Notes under the pieces: model-generated | The model's input: only the letters and a program-made list of their open reading frames with translations | What the model was told of the DNA's origin: nothing | Database searches by the model: none | Assembly (NCBI RefSeq): GCF_026212465.1 | Contig: NC_080061.1 | Coordinates: 22,582,787 to 22,646,786 of the forward strand | DNA length: 64,000 nt | Reading direction: 5' to 3' | Source of the DNA: Amaranthus tricolor | Taxonomy: Eukaryota; Streptophyta; Magnoliopsida; Caryophyllales; Amaranthaceae | Shown here: positions 22,330 through 36,000 of the stretch, one piece after another | Position numbering within the stretch: position 1 is the first letter of the stretch | Layout of the letters: each line of letters begins with the position of its first letter | Made by a program: the position numbers and the translations under genes

Positions 22330-25300
22330 CCTGAAATTACGTGCTAAGCTACGTTTTTAATGTTTTTTATATTTTTTCGGCACTTTCTGGTATAATGTGG
22401 TTGAAACTTGGTTTGTTTCGCACGAAACCTAGCACACAACGCTATTTGGTATAACTTATTTTTTTGAAATGGTAAGAATAGAAAACAATAGTCATATGCT
22501 TGAAATTACGTGCTAAGTTGCCTTTTTAAAGTTTTTTTAATCGTTTTTAGAAGTTTCTCGCATAAAGTTGTTCGAACTTGGTTTGTTTTGCACCAAACAT
22601 GGCACCCAACACAATTTAGTTTATATTATTGTGTTAAAATGGTTAAACGCGAAAAAAATAGTCATGTACTAGAAATTACGTGCTAAGTTGAGTTTTTAAT
22701 GTTTTTTATATTTTTTTGGCTTTATCTCGCATAAACTGATTCAAGGTTGGTTTGTTTCGTACGTATCTTGGCACACAACTCTATTTGGTATAAATTATTG
22801 TGTTGAAATGGTTAGAATCGAAAACTATTGTCATAGGCTTGAAATTACATGATAATTGTCTTTTTAAAAGTTTTTTTTAGCTTTTTTAGCACTTTCTCGC
22901 ATAAAGTTGTTTAAACTTTCTTTGTTTTGCACGAAAAATGTCACCCAACACTATTTAGTTTCTATTATTGTTTTGAAATGGTTAAACTCGAAAATAGTAG
23001 TCACGTACTTGAAATCACGTGCTAAGTTTCGTTTTTTATGTTTTCTATATTTTTTTGGCACTTTCTCGCATAAAGTGGTTCAAACTTGGTTTGTTTCGCA
23101 CGAAACCTAGCACACAACACTATTTAGTATAACTTATGTTTTTGAAATGGTAAGAATCGAAAACAATAGTCATATGCTTGAAAATACGTGCTAAGTTGCT
23201 TTTTTGATGTTTTTAAATCTTTTTAAGCACTTTTCAAACATGGTTTGTTTGGCAACAAAAAAGGCACACAATAGAATTTGGTACATATTATTGTTTGGAA
23301 ATGGTTAGAATCGAAAAGAATAGTCATATGCTTGAAATTTAGTGCCAAGTTGCTTTTTAAAGTTTTTTTTTAGCTTTTTTAGCACTTTCTCACATAAAGT
23401 TGTTCAAACTTTCTTTGTTTTGCCCGAAAAATGTCACCCAACACTATTTGGTTTCTATTATTTTTTTGAAATGGTTGAACTCGAAAAGAGTAGTCATGTA
23501 CCTGAAATTACGTGCTAAGCTACGTTTTTAATGTTTTTTATATTTTTTCGGCACTTTCTGGTATAATGTGGTTGAAACTTGGTTTGTTTCGCACGAAACC
23601 TAGCACACAACGCTATTTGGTATAACTTATTTTTTTGAAATGGTAAGAATAGAAAACAATAGTCATATGCTTGAAATTACGTGCTAAGTTGCCTTTTTAA
23701 AGTTTTTTTAATCGTTTTTAGAAGTTTCTCGCATAAAGTTGTTCGAACTTGGTTTGTTTTGCACCAAACATGGCACCCAACACAATTTAGTTTATATTAT
23801 TGTGTTAAAATGGTTAAACGCGAAAAAAATAGTCATGTACTAGAAATTACGTGCTAAGTTGAGTTTTTAATGTTTTTTATATTTTTTTGGCACTATCTCG
23901 CATAAACTGATTCAAGGTTGGTTTGTTTCGTACGTATCTTGGCACACAACTCTATTTGGTATAAATTATTGTGTTGAAATGGTTAGAATCGAAAACTATT
24001 GTCATAGGCTTGAAATTACATGATAATTGTCTTTTTAAAAGTTTTTTTTAGCTTTTTTAGCACTTTCTCGCATAAAGTTGTTTAAACTTTCTTTGTTTTG
24101 CACGAAAAATGTCACCCAACACTATTTAGTTTCTATTATTGTTTTGAAATGGTTAAACTCGAAAATAGTAGTCACGTACTTGAAATCACGTGCTAAGTTT
24201 CGTTTTTTATGTTTTCTATATTTTTTTGGCACTTTCTCGCATAAAGTGGTTCAAACTTGGTTTGTTTCGCACGAAACCTAGCACACAACACTATTTAGTA
24301 TAACTTATGTTTTTGAAATGGTAAGAATCGAAAACAATAGTCATATGCTTGAAAATACGTGCTAAGTTGCTTTTTTGATGTTTTTAAATCTTTTTAAGCA
24401 CTTTTCAAACATGGTTTGTTTGGCAACAAAAAAGGCACACAATAGAATTTGGTACATATTATTGTTTGGAAATGGTTAGAATCGAAAAGAATAGTCATAT
24501 GCTTGAAATTTAGTGCCAAGTTGCTTTTTAAAGTTGTTTTTTAGCTTTTTTAGCACTTTCTCACATAAAGTTGTTCAAACTTTCTTTGTTTTGCCCGAAA
24601 AATGTCACCCAACACTATTTGGTTTCTATTATTTTTTTGAAATGGTTGAACTCGAAAAGAGTAGTCATGTACCTGAAATTACGTGCTAAGCTACGTTTTT
24701 AATGTTTTTTATATTTTTTCGGCACTTTCTGGTATAATGTGGTTGAAACTTGGTTTGTTTCGCACGAAACCTAGCACACAACGCTATTTGGTATAACTTA
24801 TTTTTTTGAAATGGTAAGAATAGAAAACAATAGTCATATGCTTGAAATTACGTGCTAAGTTGCCTTTTTAAAGTTTTTTTAATCGTTTTTAGAAGTTTCT
24901 CGCATAAAGTTGTTCGAACTTGGTTTGTTTTGCACCAAACATGGCACCCAACACAATTTAGTTTATATTATTGTGTTAAAATGGTTAAACGCGAAAAAAA
25001 TAGTCATGTACTAGAAATTACGTGCTAAGTTGAGTTTTTAATGTTTTTTATATTTTTTTGGCACTATCTCGCATAAACTGATTCAAGGTTGGTTTGTTTC
25101 GTACGTATCTTGGCACACAACTCTATTTGGTATAAATTATTGTGTTGAAATGGTTAGAATCGAAAACTATTGTCATAGGCTTGAAATTACATGATAATTG
25201 TCTTTTTAAAAGTTTTTTTTTAGCTTTTTTAGCACTTTCTCGCATAAAGTTGTTTAAACTTTCTTTGTTTTGCACGAAAAATGTCACCCAACACTATTTA

Positions 25301-26012
25301 GTTTCTATTATTGTTTTGAAATGGTTAAACTCGAAAATAGTAGTCACGTACTTGAAATCACGTGCTAAGTTTCGTTTTTTATGTTTTCTATATTTTTTTG
25401 GCACTTTCTCGCATAAAGTGGTTCAAACTTGGTTTGTTTCGCACGAAACCTAGCACACAACACTATTTAGTATAACTTATGTTTTTGAAATGGTAAGAAT
25501 CGAAAACAATAGTCATATGCTTGAAAATACGTGCTAAGTTGCTTTTTTGATGTTTTTAAATCTTTTTAAGCACTTTTCAAACATGGTTTGTTTGGCAACA
25601 AAAAAGGCACACAATAGAATTTGGTACATATTATTGTTTGGAAATGGTTAGAATCGAAAAGAATAGTCATATGCTTGAAATTTAGTGCCAAGTTGCTTTT
25701 TAAAGTTTTTTTTTAGCTTTTTTAGCACTTTCTCACATAAAGTTGTTCAAACTTTCTTTGTTTTGCACGAAAAATGTCACCCAACACTATTTGGTTTCTT
25801 TTATTTTTTTGAAATGGTTGAACTCGAAAAGAGTAGTCATGTACCTAAAATTACGTGCTAAGCCACGTTTTTAATGTTTTTTATATTTTTTCGGCACTTT
25901 CTGGTATAATGTGGTTGAAACTTGGTTTGTTTCGCACGAAACCTAGCACACAACGCTATTTGGTATAACTTATTTTTTTGAAATGGTAAGAATAGAAAAC
26001 AATAGTCATATG

Positions 26013-27182
26013 CTTGAAATTACGTGCTAAGTTGCCTTTTTAAAGTTTTTTTAATCGTTTTTAGAAGTTTCTCGCATAAAGTTGTTCGAACTTGGTTTGT
26101 TTCGCACCAAACATGGCACCCAACACAATTTAGTTTATATTATTGTGTTAAAATGGTTAAACTCGAAAAAATAGTCATGTACTTCAAATTACGTGCTAAG
26201 TTGAGTTTTTAATGTTTTTTATATTTTTTTGGCACTATCTCGCATAAAGTGGTTCAATGTTGGTTTGTTTCGTACGTATCTTGGCACACAACTCTATTTG
26301 GTATAAATTATTGTGTTGAAATGGTTAGAATCGAAAACTATTGTCATATGCTTGAAATTACATGCTAAGTGTCTTTTTAAAAGTTTTTTTTAGCTTTTTT
26401 AGCACTTTCTCGCATAAAGTTGTTTAAACTTTCTTTGTTTTGCACGAAAAATGTCACCCAACACTATTTAGTTTCTATTATTGTTTTGAAATGGTTAAAC
26501 TCGAAAATAGTAGTCATGTACTTGAAATCGCGTGCTAAGTTACGTTTTTTATGTTTTCTATATTTTTTTGGCACTTTCTCGCATAAAGTGGTTCAAACTT
26601 GGTTTGTTTCGCACGAAACCAAGCACACAACACTATTTAGTATAACTTATGTTTTTGAAATGGTAAGAATCGAAAACAATAGTCTTATGCTTGAAATTAC
26701 GTGCTAAGTTGCTTTTTTGATGTTTTTAAATCTTTTTAAGCACTTTTCAAACATGGTTTGTTTGGCAACAAAAAAGGCACACAATAGAATTTGGTACATA
26801 TTATTGTTTGGAAATGGTTAGAATCGAAAAGAATAGTCATATGCTTGAAATTTAGTGCCAAGTTGCTTTTTAAAGTTTTTTTTTAGCTTTTTTAGCACTT
26901 TCTCACATAAAGTTGTTCAAACTTTCATTGTTTTGCACGAAAAATGTCACCCAACACTATTTGGTTTCTTTTATTTTTTTGAAATGGTTGAACTCGAAAA
27001 GAGTAGTCATGTACCTAAAATTACGTGCTAAGCCACGTTTTTAATGTTTTTTATATTTTTTCGGCACTTTCTGGTATAATGTGGTTGAAACTTGGTTTGT
27101 TTCGCACGAAACCTAGCACACAACGCTATTTGGTATAACTTATTTTTTTGAAATGGTAAGAATAGAAAACAATAGTCATATG
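26013..27182. repeat. Reference 7-mer unit with monomers m1-m7
   Basis: Monomers start at 26013 (m1, Y), 26182 (m2, X), 26351 (m3, Y), 26521 (m4, X), 26690 (m5, 154 bp), 26844 (m6, Y) and 27014 (m7, X). Their lengths of 169, 169, 170, 169, 154, 170 and 169 sum to 1170. m5 has a Y-like head (GTTGCTTTTTTGATG) and an X-like tail (GGCACACAATAGAATTTGG), so the X/Y alternation holds although the unit has seven members. m2 has GTTTCGTACGTATC where the other X monomers have GTTTCGCACGAAAC. Confidence 0.9.
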
Positions 27183-28352
27183 CTTGAAATTACGTGCTAA
27201 GTTGCCTTTTTAAAGTTTTTTTAATCGTTTTTAGAAGTTTCTCGCATAAAGTTGTTCGAACTTGGTTTGTTTCGCACCAAACATGGCACCCAACACAATT
27301 TAGTTTATATTATTGTGTTAAAATGGTTAAACTCGAAAAAATAGTCATGTACTTCAAATTACGTGCTAAGTTGAGTTTTTAATGTTTTTTATATTTTTTT
27401 GGCACTATCTCGCATAAAGTGGTTCAATGTTGGTTTGTTTCGTACGTATCTTGGCACACAACTCTATTTGGTATAAATTATTGTGTTGAAATGGTTAGAA
27501 TCGAAAACTATTGTCATATGCTTGAAATTACATGCTAAGTGTCTTTTTAAAAGTTTTTTTTAGCTTTTTTAGCACTTTCTCGCATAAAGTTGTTTAAACT
27601 TTCTTTGTTTTGCACGAAAAATGTCACCCAACACTATTTAGTTTCTATTATTGTTTTGAAATGGTTAAACTCGAAAATAGTAGTCATGTACTTGAAATCG
27701 CGTGCTAAGTTACGTTTTTTATGTTTTCTATATTTTTTTGGCACTTTCTCGCATAAAGTGGTTCAAACTTGGTTTGTTTCGCACGAAACCAAGCACACAA
27801 CACTATTTAGTATAACTTATGTTTTTGAAATGGTAAGAATCGAAAACAATAGTCTTATGCTTGAAATTACGTGCTAAGTTGCTTTTTTGATGTTTTTAAA
27901 TCTTTTTAAGCACTTTTCAAACATGGTTTGTTTGGCAACAAAAAAGGCACACAATAGAATTTGGTACATATTATTGTTTGGAAATGGTTAGAATCGAAAA
28001 GAATAGTCATATGCTTGAAATTTAGTGCCAAGTTGCTTTTTAAAGTTTTTTTTTAGCTTTTTTAGCACTTTCTCACATAAAGTTGTTCAAACTTTCTTTG
28101 TTTTGCACGAAAAATGTCACCCAACACTATTTGGTTTCTTTTATTTTTTTGAAATGGTTGAACTCGAAAAGAGTAGTCATGTACCTAAAATTACGTGCTA
28201 AGCTACGTTTTTAATGTTTTTTATATTTTTTCGGCACTTTCTGGTATAATGTGGTTGAAACTTGGTTTGTTTCGCACGAAACCTAGCACACAACGCTATT
28301 TGGTATAACTTATTTTTTTGAAATGGTAAGAATAGAAAACAATAGTCATATG

Positions 28353-29030
28353 CTTGAAATTACGTGCTAAGTTGCCTTTTTAAAGTTTTTTTAATCGTTT
28401 TTAGAAGTTTCTCGCATAAAGTTGTTCGAACTTGGTTTGTTTCGCACCAAACATGGCACCCAACACAATTTAGTTTATATTATTGTGTTAAAATGGTTAA
28501 ACTCGAAAAAAATAGTCATGTACTTCAAATTACGTGCTAAGTTGAGTTTTTAATGTTTTTTATATTTTTTTGGCATTATCTCGCATAAAGTGGTTCAATG
28601 TTGGTTTGTTTCGTACGTATCTTGGCACACAACTCTATTTGGTATAAATTATTGTGTTGAAATGGTTAGAATCGAAAACTATTGTCATATGCTTGAAATT
28701 ACATGCTAAGTGTCTTTTTAAAAGTTTTTTTTAGCTTTTTTAGCACTTTCTCGCATAAAGTTGTTTAAACTTTCTTTGTTTTGCACGAAAAATGTCACCC
28801 AACACTATTTAGTTTCTATTATTGTTTTGAAATGGTTAAACTCGAAAATAGTAGTCACGTACTTGAAATCACGTGCTAAGTTACGTTTTTTATGTTTTCT
28901 ATATTTTTTTGGCACTTTCTCGCATAAAGTGGTTCAAACTTGGTTTGTTTCGCACGAAACCTAGCACACAACACTATTTAGTATAACTTATGTTTTTGAA
29001 ATGGTAAGAATAGAAAACAATAGTCATATG
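28353..29030. repeat. 4-mer variant unit (m1-m4), 678 bp, copy 1
   Basis: Monomers m5, m6 and m7 (493 bp) are missing: m4 is followed directly by m1. The join lies in TTTTTGAAATGGTAAGAAT at 28993-29011, a stretch shared by the ends of m4 and m7, with m4-type sequence before and m7-type (AGAAAAC) after. This fits unequal exchange between m4 and m7. Confidence 0.9.
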
Positions 29031-30033
29031 CTTGAAATTACGTGCTAAGTTGCCTTTTTAAAGTTTTTTTAATCGTTTTTAGAAGTTTCTCGCTTAAAGT
29101 AGTTCGAACTTGGTTTGTTTTGCACCAAACATGGCACCCAACACAATTTAGTTTATATTATTGTGTTAAAATGGTTAAACTCGAAAAAAAAAGTCATGTA
29201 CTTCAAATTACGTGCTAAGTTGAGTTTTTAATGTTTTTTATATTTTTTTGGCACTATCTCGCATAAAGTGGTTCAATGTTGGTTTGTTTCGTACGTATCT
29301 TGGCACACAACTCTATTTGGTATAAATTATTGTGTTGAAATGGTTAGAATCGAAAACTACTGTCATATGCTTGAAATTACATGCTAAGTGTCTTTTTAAA
29401 AGTTTTTTTTAGCTTTTTTAGCACTTTCTCGCATAAAGTTGTTTAAACTTTCTTTGTTTTGCACGAAAAATGTCACCCAACACTATTTAGTTTCTATTAT
29501 TGTTTTGAAATGGTTAAACTCGAAAATAGTAGTCATGTACTTGAAATCGCGTGCTAAGTTACGTTTTTTATGTTTTCTATATTTTTTTGGCACTTTCTCG
29601 CTTAAAGTGGTTCAAACTTGTTTTGTTTCGCACGAAACCAAGCACACAACACTATTTAGTATAACTTATGTTTTTGAAATGGTAAGAATCGAAAACAATA
29701 GTCTTATGCTTGAAATTACGTGCTAAGTTGCTTTTTTGATGTTTTTAAATCTTTTTAAGCACTTTTCAAACATGGTTTGTTTGGCAACAAAAAAGGCACA
29801 CAATAGAATTTGGTACATATTATTGTTTGGAAATGGTTAGAATCGAAAAGAATAGTCATATGCTTGAAATTTAGTGCCAAGTTGCTTTTTAAAGTTTTTT
29901 TTTAGCTTTTTTAGCACTTTCTCACATAAAGTTGTTCAAACTTTCTTTGTTTTGCACGAAAAATGTCACCCAACACTATTTGGTTTCTTTTATTTTTTTG
30001 AAATGGTTGAACTCGAAAAGAGTAGTCATGTAC

Positions 30034-33000
30034 CTAAAATTACGTGCTAAGCTACGTTTTTAATGTTTTTTATATTTTTTCGGCACTTTCTGGTATAATG
30101 TGGTTGAAACTTGGTTTGTTTCGCACGAAACCTAGCACACAACGCTATTTGGTATAACTTATTTTTTTGAAATGGTAAGAATAGAAAACAATAGTCATAT
30201 GCTTGAAATTACGTGCTAAGTTGCCTTTTTAAAGTTTTTTTAATCGTTTTTAGAAGTTTCTCGCATAAAGTTGTTCGAACTTGGTTTGTTTTGCACCAAA
30301 CATGGCACCCAACACAATTTAGTTTATATTATTGTGTTAAAATGGTTTAAACGCGAAAAAAATAGTCATGTACTAGAAATTACGTGCTAAGTTGAGTTTT
30401 TAATGTTTTTTATATTTTTTTGGCTTTATCTCGCATAAACTGATTCAAGTTTGTTTTGTTTCGTACGTATCTTGGCACACAACTCTATTTGGTATAAATT
30501 ATTGTGTTGAAATGGTTAGAATCGAAAACTATTGTCATAGGCTTGAAATTACATGATAATTGTCTTTTTAAAAGTTTTTTTTAGCTTTTTTAGCACTTTC
30601 TCGCATAAAGTTGTTTAAACTTTCTTTGTTTTGCACGAAAAATGTCACCCAACACTATTTAGTTTCTATTATTGTTTTGAAATGGTTAAACTCGAAAATA
30701 GTAGTCACGTACTTGAAATCACGTGCTAAGTTTCGTTTTTTATGTTTTCTATATTTTTTTGGCACTTTCTCGCATAAAGTGGTTCAAACTTGGTTTGTTT
30801 CGCACGAAACCTAGCACACAACACTATTTAGTATAACTTATGTTTTTGAAATGGTAAGAATCGAAAACAATAGTCATATGCTTGAAAATACGTGCTAAGT
30901 TGCTTTTTTGATGTTTTTAAATCTTTTTAAGCACTTTTCAAACATGGTTTGTTTGGCAACAAAAAAGGCACACAATAGAATTTGGTACATATTATTGTTT
31001 GGAAATGGTTAGAATCGAAAAGAATAGTCATATGCTTGAAATTTAGTGCCAAGTTGCTTTTTAAAGTTTTTTTTTAGCTTTTTTAGCACTTTCTCACATA
31101 AAGTTGTTCAAACTTTCTTTGTTTTGCCCGAAAAATGTCACCCAACACTATTTGGTTTCTATTATTTTTTTGAAATGGTTGAACTCGAAAAGAGTAGTCA
31201 TGTACCTGAAATTACGTGCTAAGCTACGTTTTTAATGTTTTTTATATTTTTTCGGCACTTTCTGGTATAATGTGGTTGAAACTTGGTTTGTTTCGCACGA
31301 AACCTAGCACACAACGCTATTTGGTATAACTTATTTTTTTGAAATGGTTAGAATAGAAAACAATAGTCATATGCTTGAAATTACGTGCTAAGTTGCCTTT
31401 TTAAAGTTTTTTTAATCGTTTTTAGAAGTTTCTCGCATAAAGTTGTTCGAACTTGGTTTGTTTTGCACCAAACATGGCACCCAACACAATTTAGTTTATA
31501 TTATTGTGTTAAAATGGTTAAACGCGAAAAAAATAGTCATGTACTAGAAATTACGTGCTAAGTTGAGTTTTTAATGTTTTTTATATTTTTTTGGCACTAT
31601 CTCGCATAAACTGATTCAAGGTTGGTTTGTTTCGTACGTATCTTGGCACACAACTCTATTTGGTATAAATTATTGTGTTGAAATGGTTAGAATCGAAAAC
31701 TATTGTCATAGGCTTGAAATTACATGATAATTGTCTTTTTAAAAGTTTTTTTTAGCTTTTTTAGCACTTTCTCGCATAAAGTTGTTTAAACTTTCTTTGT
31801 TTTGCACGAAAAATGTCACCCAACACTATTTAGTTTCTATTATTGTTTTGAAATGGTTAAACTCGAAAATAGTAGTCACGTACTTGAAATCACGTGCTAA
31901 GTTTCGTTTTTTATGTTTTCTATATTTTTTTGGCACTTTCTCGCATAAAGTGGTTCAAACTTGGTTTGTTTCGCACGAAACCTAGCACACAACACTATTT
32001 AGTATAACTTATGTTTTTGAAATGGTAAGAATCGAAAACAATAGTCATATGCTTGAAAATACGTGCTAAGTTGCTTTTTTGATGTTTTTAAATCTTTTTA
32101 AGCACTTTTCAAACATGGTTTGTTTGGCAACAAAAAAGGCACACAATAGAATTTGGTACATATTATTGTTTGGAAATGGTTAGAATCGAAAAGAATAGTC
32201 ATATGCTTGAAATTTAGTGCCAAGTTGCTTTTTAAAGTTTTTTTTTAGCTTTTTTAGCACTTTCTCACATAAAGTTGTTCAAACTTTCTTTGTTTTGCAC
32301 GAAAAATGTCACCCAACACTATTTGGTTTCTTTTATTTTTTTGAAATGGTTGAACTCGAAAAGAGTAGTCATGTACCTAAAATTACGTGCTAAGCCACGT
32401 TTTTAATGTTTTTTATATTTTTTCGGCACTTTCTGGTATAATGTGGTTGAAACTTGGTTTGTTTCGCACGAAACCTAGCACACAACGCTATTTGGTATAA
32501 CTTATTTTTTTGAAATGGTAAGAATAGAAAACAATAGTCATATGCTTGAAATTACGTGCTAAGTTGCCTTTTTAAAGTTTTTTTAATCGTTTTTAGAAGT
32601 TTCTCGCATAAAGTTGTTCGAACTTGGTTTGTTTCGCACCAAACATGGCACCCAACACAATTTAGTTTATATTATTGTGTTAAAATGGTTAAACTCGAAA
32701 AAATAGTCATGTACTTCAAATTACGTGCTAAGTTGAGTTTTTAATGTTTTTTATATTTTTTTGGCACTATCTCGCATAAAGTGGTTCAATGTTGGTTTGT
32801 TTCGTACGTATCTTGGCACACAACTCTATTTGGTATAAATTATTGTGTTGAAATGGTTAGAATCGAAAACTATTGTCATATGCTTGAAATTACATGCTAA
32901 GTGTCTTTTTAAAAGTTTTTTTTAGCTTTTTTAGCACTTTCTCGCATAAAGTTGTTTAAACTTTCTTTGTTTTGCACGAAAAATGTCACCCAACACTATT

Positions 33001-36000
33001 TAGTTTCTATTATTGTTTTGAAATGGTTAAACTCGAAAATAGTAGTCATGTACTTGAAATCGCGTGCTAAGTTACGTTTTTTATGTTTTCTATATTTTTT
33101 TGGCACTTTCTCGCATAAAGTGGTTCAAACTTGGTTTGTTTCGCACGAAACCAAGCACACAACACTATTTAGTATAACTTATGTTTTTGAAATGGTAAGA
33201 ATCGAAAACAATAGTCTTATGCTTGAAATTACGTGCTAAGTTGCTTTTTTGATGTTTTTAAATCTTTTTAAGCACTTTTCAAACATGGTTTGTTTGGCAA
33301 CAAAAAAGGCACACAATAGAATTTGGTACATATTATTGTTTGGAAATGGTTAGAATCGAAAAGAATAGTCATATGCTTGAAATTTAGTGCCAAGTTGCTT
33401 TTTAAAGTTTTTTTTTAGCTTTTTTAGCACTTTCTCACATAAAGTTGTTCAAACTTCTTTGTTTTGCACGAAAAATGTCACCCAACACTATTTGGTTTCT
33501 TTTATTTTTTTGAAATGGTTGAACTCGAAAAGAGTAGTCATGTACCTAAAATTACGTGCTAAGCCACGTTTTTAATGTTTTTTATATTTTTTCGGCACTT
33601 TCTGGTATAATGTGGTTGAAACTTGGTTTGTTTCGCACGAAACCTAGCACACAACGCTATTTGGTATAACTTATTTTTTTGAAATGGTAAGAATAGAAAA
33701 CAATAGTCATATGCTTGAAATTACGTGCTAAGTTGCCTTTTTAAAGTTTTTTTAATCGTTTTTAGAAGTTTCTCGCATAAAGTTGTTCGAACTTGGTTTG
33801 TTTCGCACCAAACATGGCACCCAACACAATTTAGTTTATATTATTGTGTTAAAATGGTTAAACTCGAAAAAATAGTCATGTACTTCAAATTACGTGCTAA
33901 GTTGAGTTTTTAATGTTTTTTATATTTTTTTGGCACTATCTCGCATAAAGTGGTTCAATGTTGGTTTGTTTCGTACGTATCTTGGCACACAACTCTATTT
34001 GGTATAAATTATTGTGTTGAAATGGTTAGAATCGAAAACTATTGTCATATGCTTGAAATTACATGCTAAGTGTCTTTTTAAAAGTTTTTTTTAGCTTTTT
34101 TAGCACTTTCTCGCATAAAGTTGTTTAAACTTTCTTTGTTTTGCACGAAAAATGTCACCCAACACTATTTAGTTTCTATTATTGTTTTGAAATGGTTAAA
34201 CTCGAAAATAGTAGTCATGTACTTGAAATCGCGTGCTAAGTTACGTTTTTTATGTTTTCTATATTTTTTTGGCACTTTCTCGCATAAAGTGGTTCAAACT
34301 TGGTTTGTTTCGCACGAAACCAAGCACACAACACTATTTAGTATAACTTATGTTTTTGAAATGGTAAGAATCGAAAACAATAGTCTTATGCTTGAAATTA
34401 CGTGCTAAGTTGCTTTTTTGATGTTTTTAAATCTTTTTAAGCACTTTTCAAACATGGTTTGTTTGGCAACAAAAAAGGCACACAATAGAATTTGGTACAT
34501 ATTATTGTTTGGAAATGGTTAGAATCGAAAAGAATAGTCATATGCTTGAAATTTAGTGCCAAGTTACTTTTTAAAGTTTTTTTTTAGCTTTTTTAGCACT
34601 TTCTCACATAAAGTTGTTCAAACTTTCTTTGTTTTGCACGAAAAATGTCACCCAACACTATTTGGTTTCTTTTATTTTTTTGAAATGGTTGAACTCGAAA
34701 AGAGTAGTCATGTACCTAAAATTACGTGCTAAGCCACGTTTTTAATGTTTTTTATATTTTTTCGGCACTTTCTGGTATAATGTGGTTGAAACTTGGTTTG
34801 TTTCGCACGAAACCTAGCACACAACGCTATTTGGTATAACTTATTTTTTTGAAATGGTAAGAATAGAAAACAATAGTCATATGCTTGAAATTACGTGCTA
34901 AGTTGCCTTTTTAAAGTTTTTTTAATCGTTTTTAGAAGTTTCTCGCATAAAGTTGTTCGAACTTGGTTTGTTTCGCACCAAACATGGCACCCAACACAAT
35001 TTAGTTTATATTATTGTGTTAAAATGGTTAAACTCGAAAAAATAGTCATGTACTTCAAATTACGTGCTAAGTTGAGTTTTTAATGTTTTTTATATTTTTT
35101 TGGCACTATCTCGCATAAAGTGGTTCAATGTTGGTTTGTTTCGTACGTATCTTGGCACACAACTCTATTTGGTATAAATTATTGTGTTGAAATGGTTAGA
35201 ATCGAAAACTATTGTCATATGCTTGAAATTACATGCTAAGTGTCTTTTTAAAAGTTTTTTTTAGCTTTTTTAGCACTTTCTCGCATAAAGTTGTTTAAAC
35301 TTTCTTTGTTTTGCACGAAAAATGTCACCCAACACTATTTAGTTTCTATTATTGTTTTGAAATGGTTAAACTCGAAAATAGTAGTCATGTACTTGAAATC
35401 GCGTGCTAAGTTACGTTTTTTATGTTTTCTATATTTTTTTGGCACTTTCTCGCATAAAGTGGTTCAAACTTGGTTTGTTTCGCACGAAACCAAGCACACA
35501 ACACTATTTAGTATAACTTATGTTTTTGAAATGGTAAGAATCGAAAACAATAGTCTTATGCTTGAAATTACGTGCTAAGTTGCTTTTTTGATGTTTTTAA
35601 ATCTTTTTAAGCACTTTTCAAACATGGTTTGTTTGGCAACAAAAAAGGCACACAATAGAATTTGGTACATATTATTGTTTGGAAATGGTTAGAATCGAAA
35701 AGAATAGTCATATGCTTGAAATTTAGTGCCAAGTTGCTTTTTAAAGTTTTTTTTTAGCTTTTTTAGCACTTTCTCACATAAAGTTGTTCAAACTTTCTTT
35801 GTTTTGCACGAAAAATGTCACCCAACACTATTTGGTTTCTTTTATTTTTTTGAAATGGTTGAACTCGAAAAGAGTAGTCATGTACCTAAAATTACGTGCT
35901 AAGCTACGTTTTTAATGTTTTTTATATTTTTTCGGCACTTTCTGGTATAATGTGGTTGAAACTTGGTTTGTTTCGCACGAAACCTAGCACACAACGCTAT

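Larger units (their letters stand above)
22330..30033. repeat. Segmental duplication of 7.70 kb, copy 1
   Basis: Seven units in this span (six 7-mers, one 4-mer) recur in order at 30034-37734 with offsets of 7701-7704 bp. A rare marker, GGCTTTATCTCGC, occurs at about 22719 and 30423 only. The 4-mer falls at the sixth place in both copies. Exact edges are uncertain because the flanks are similar units. Confidence 0.8.
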
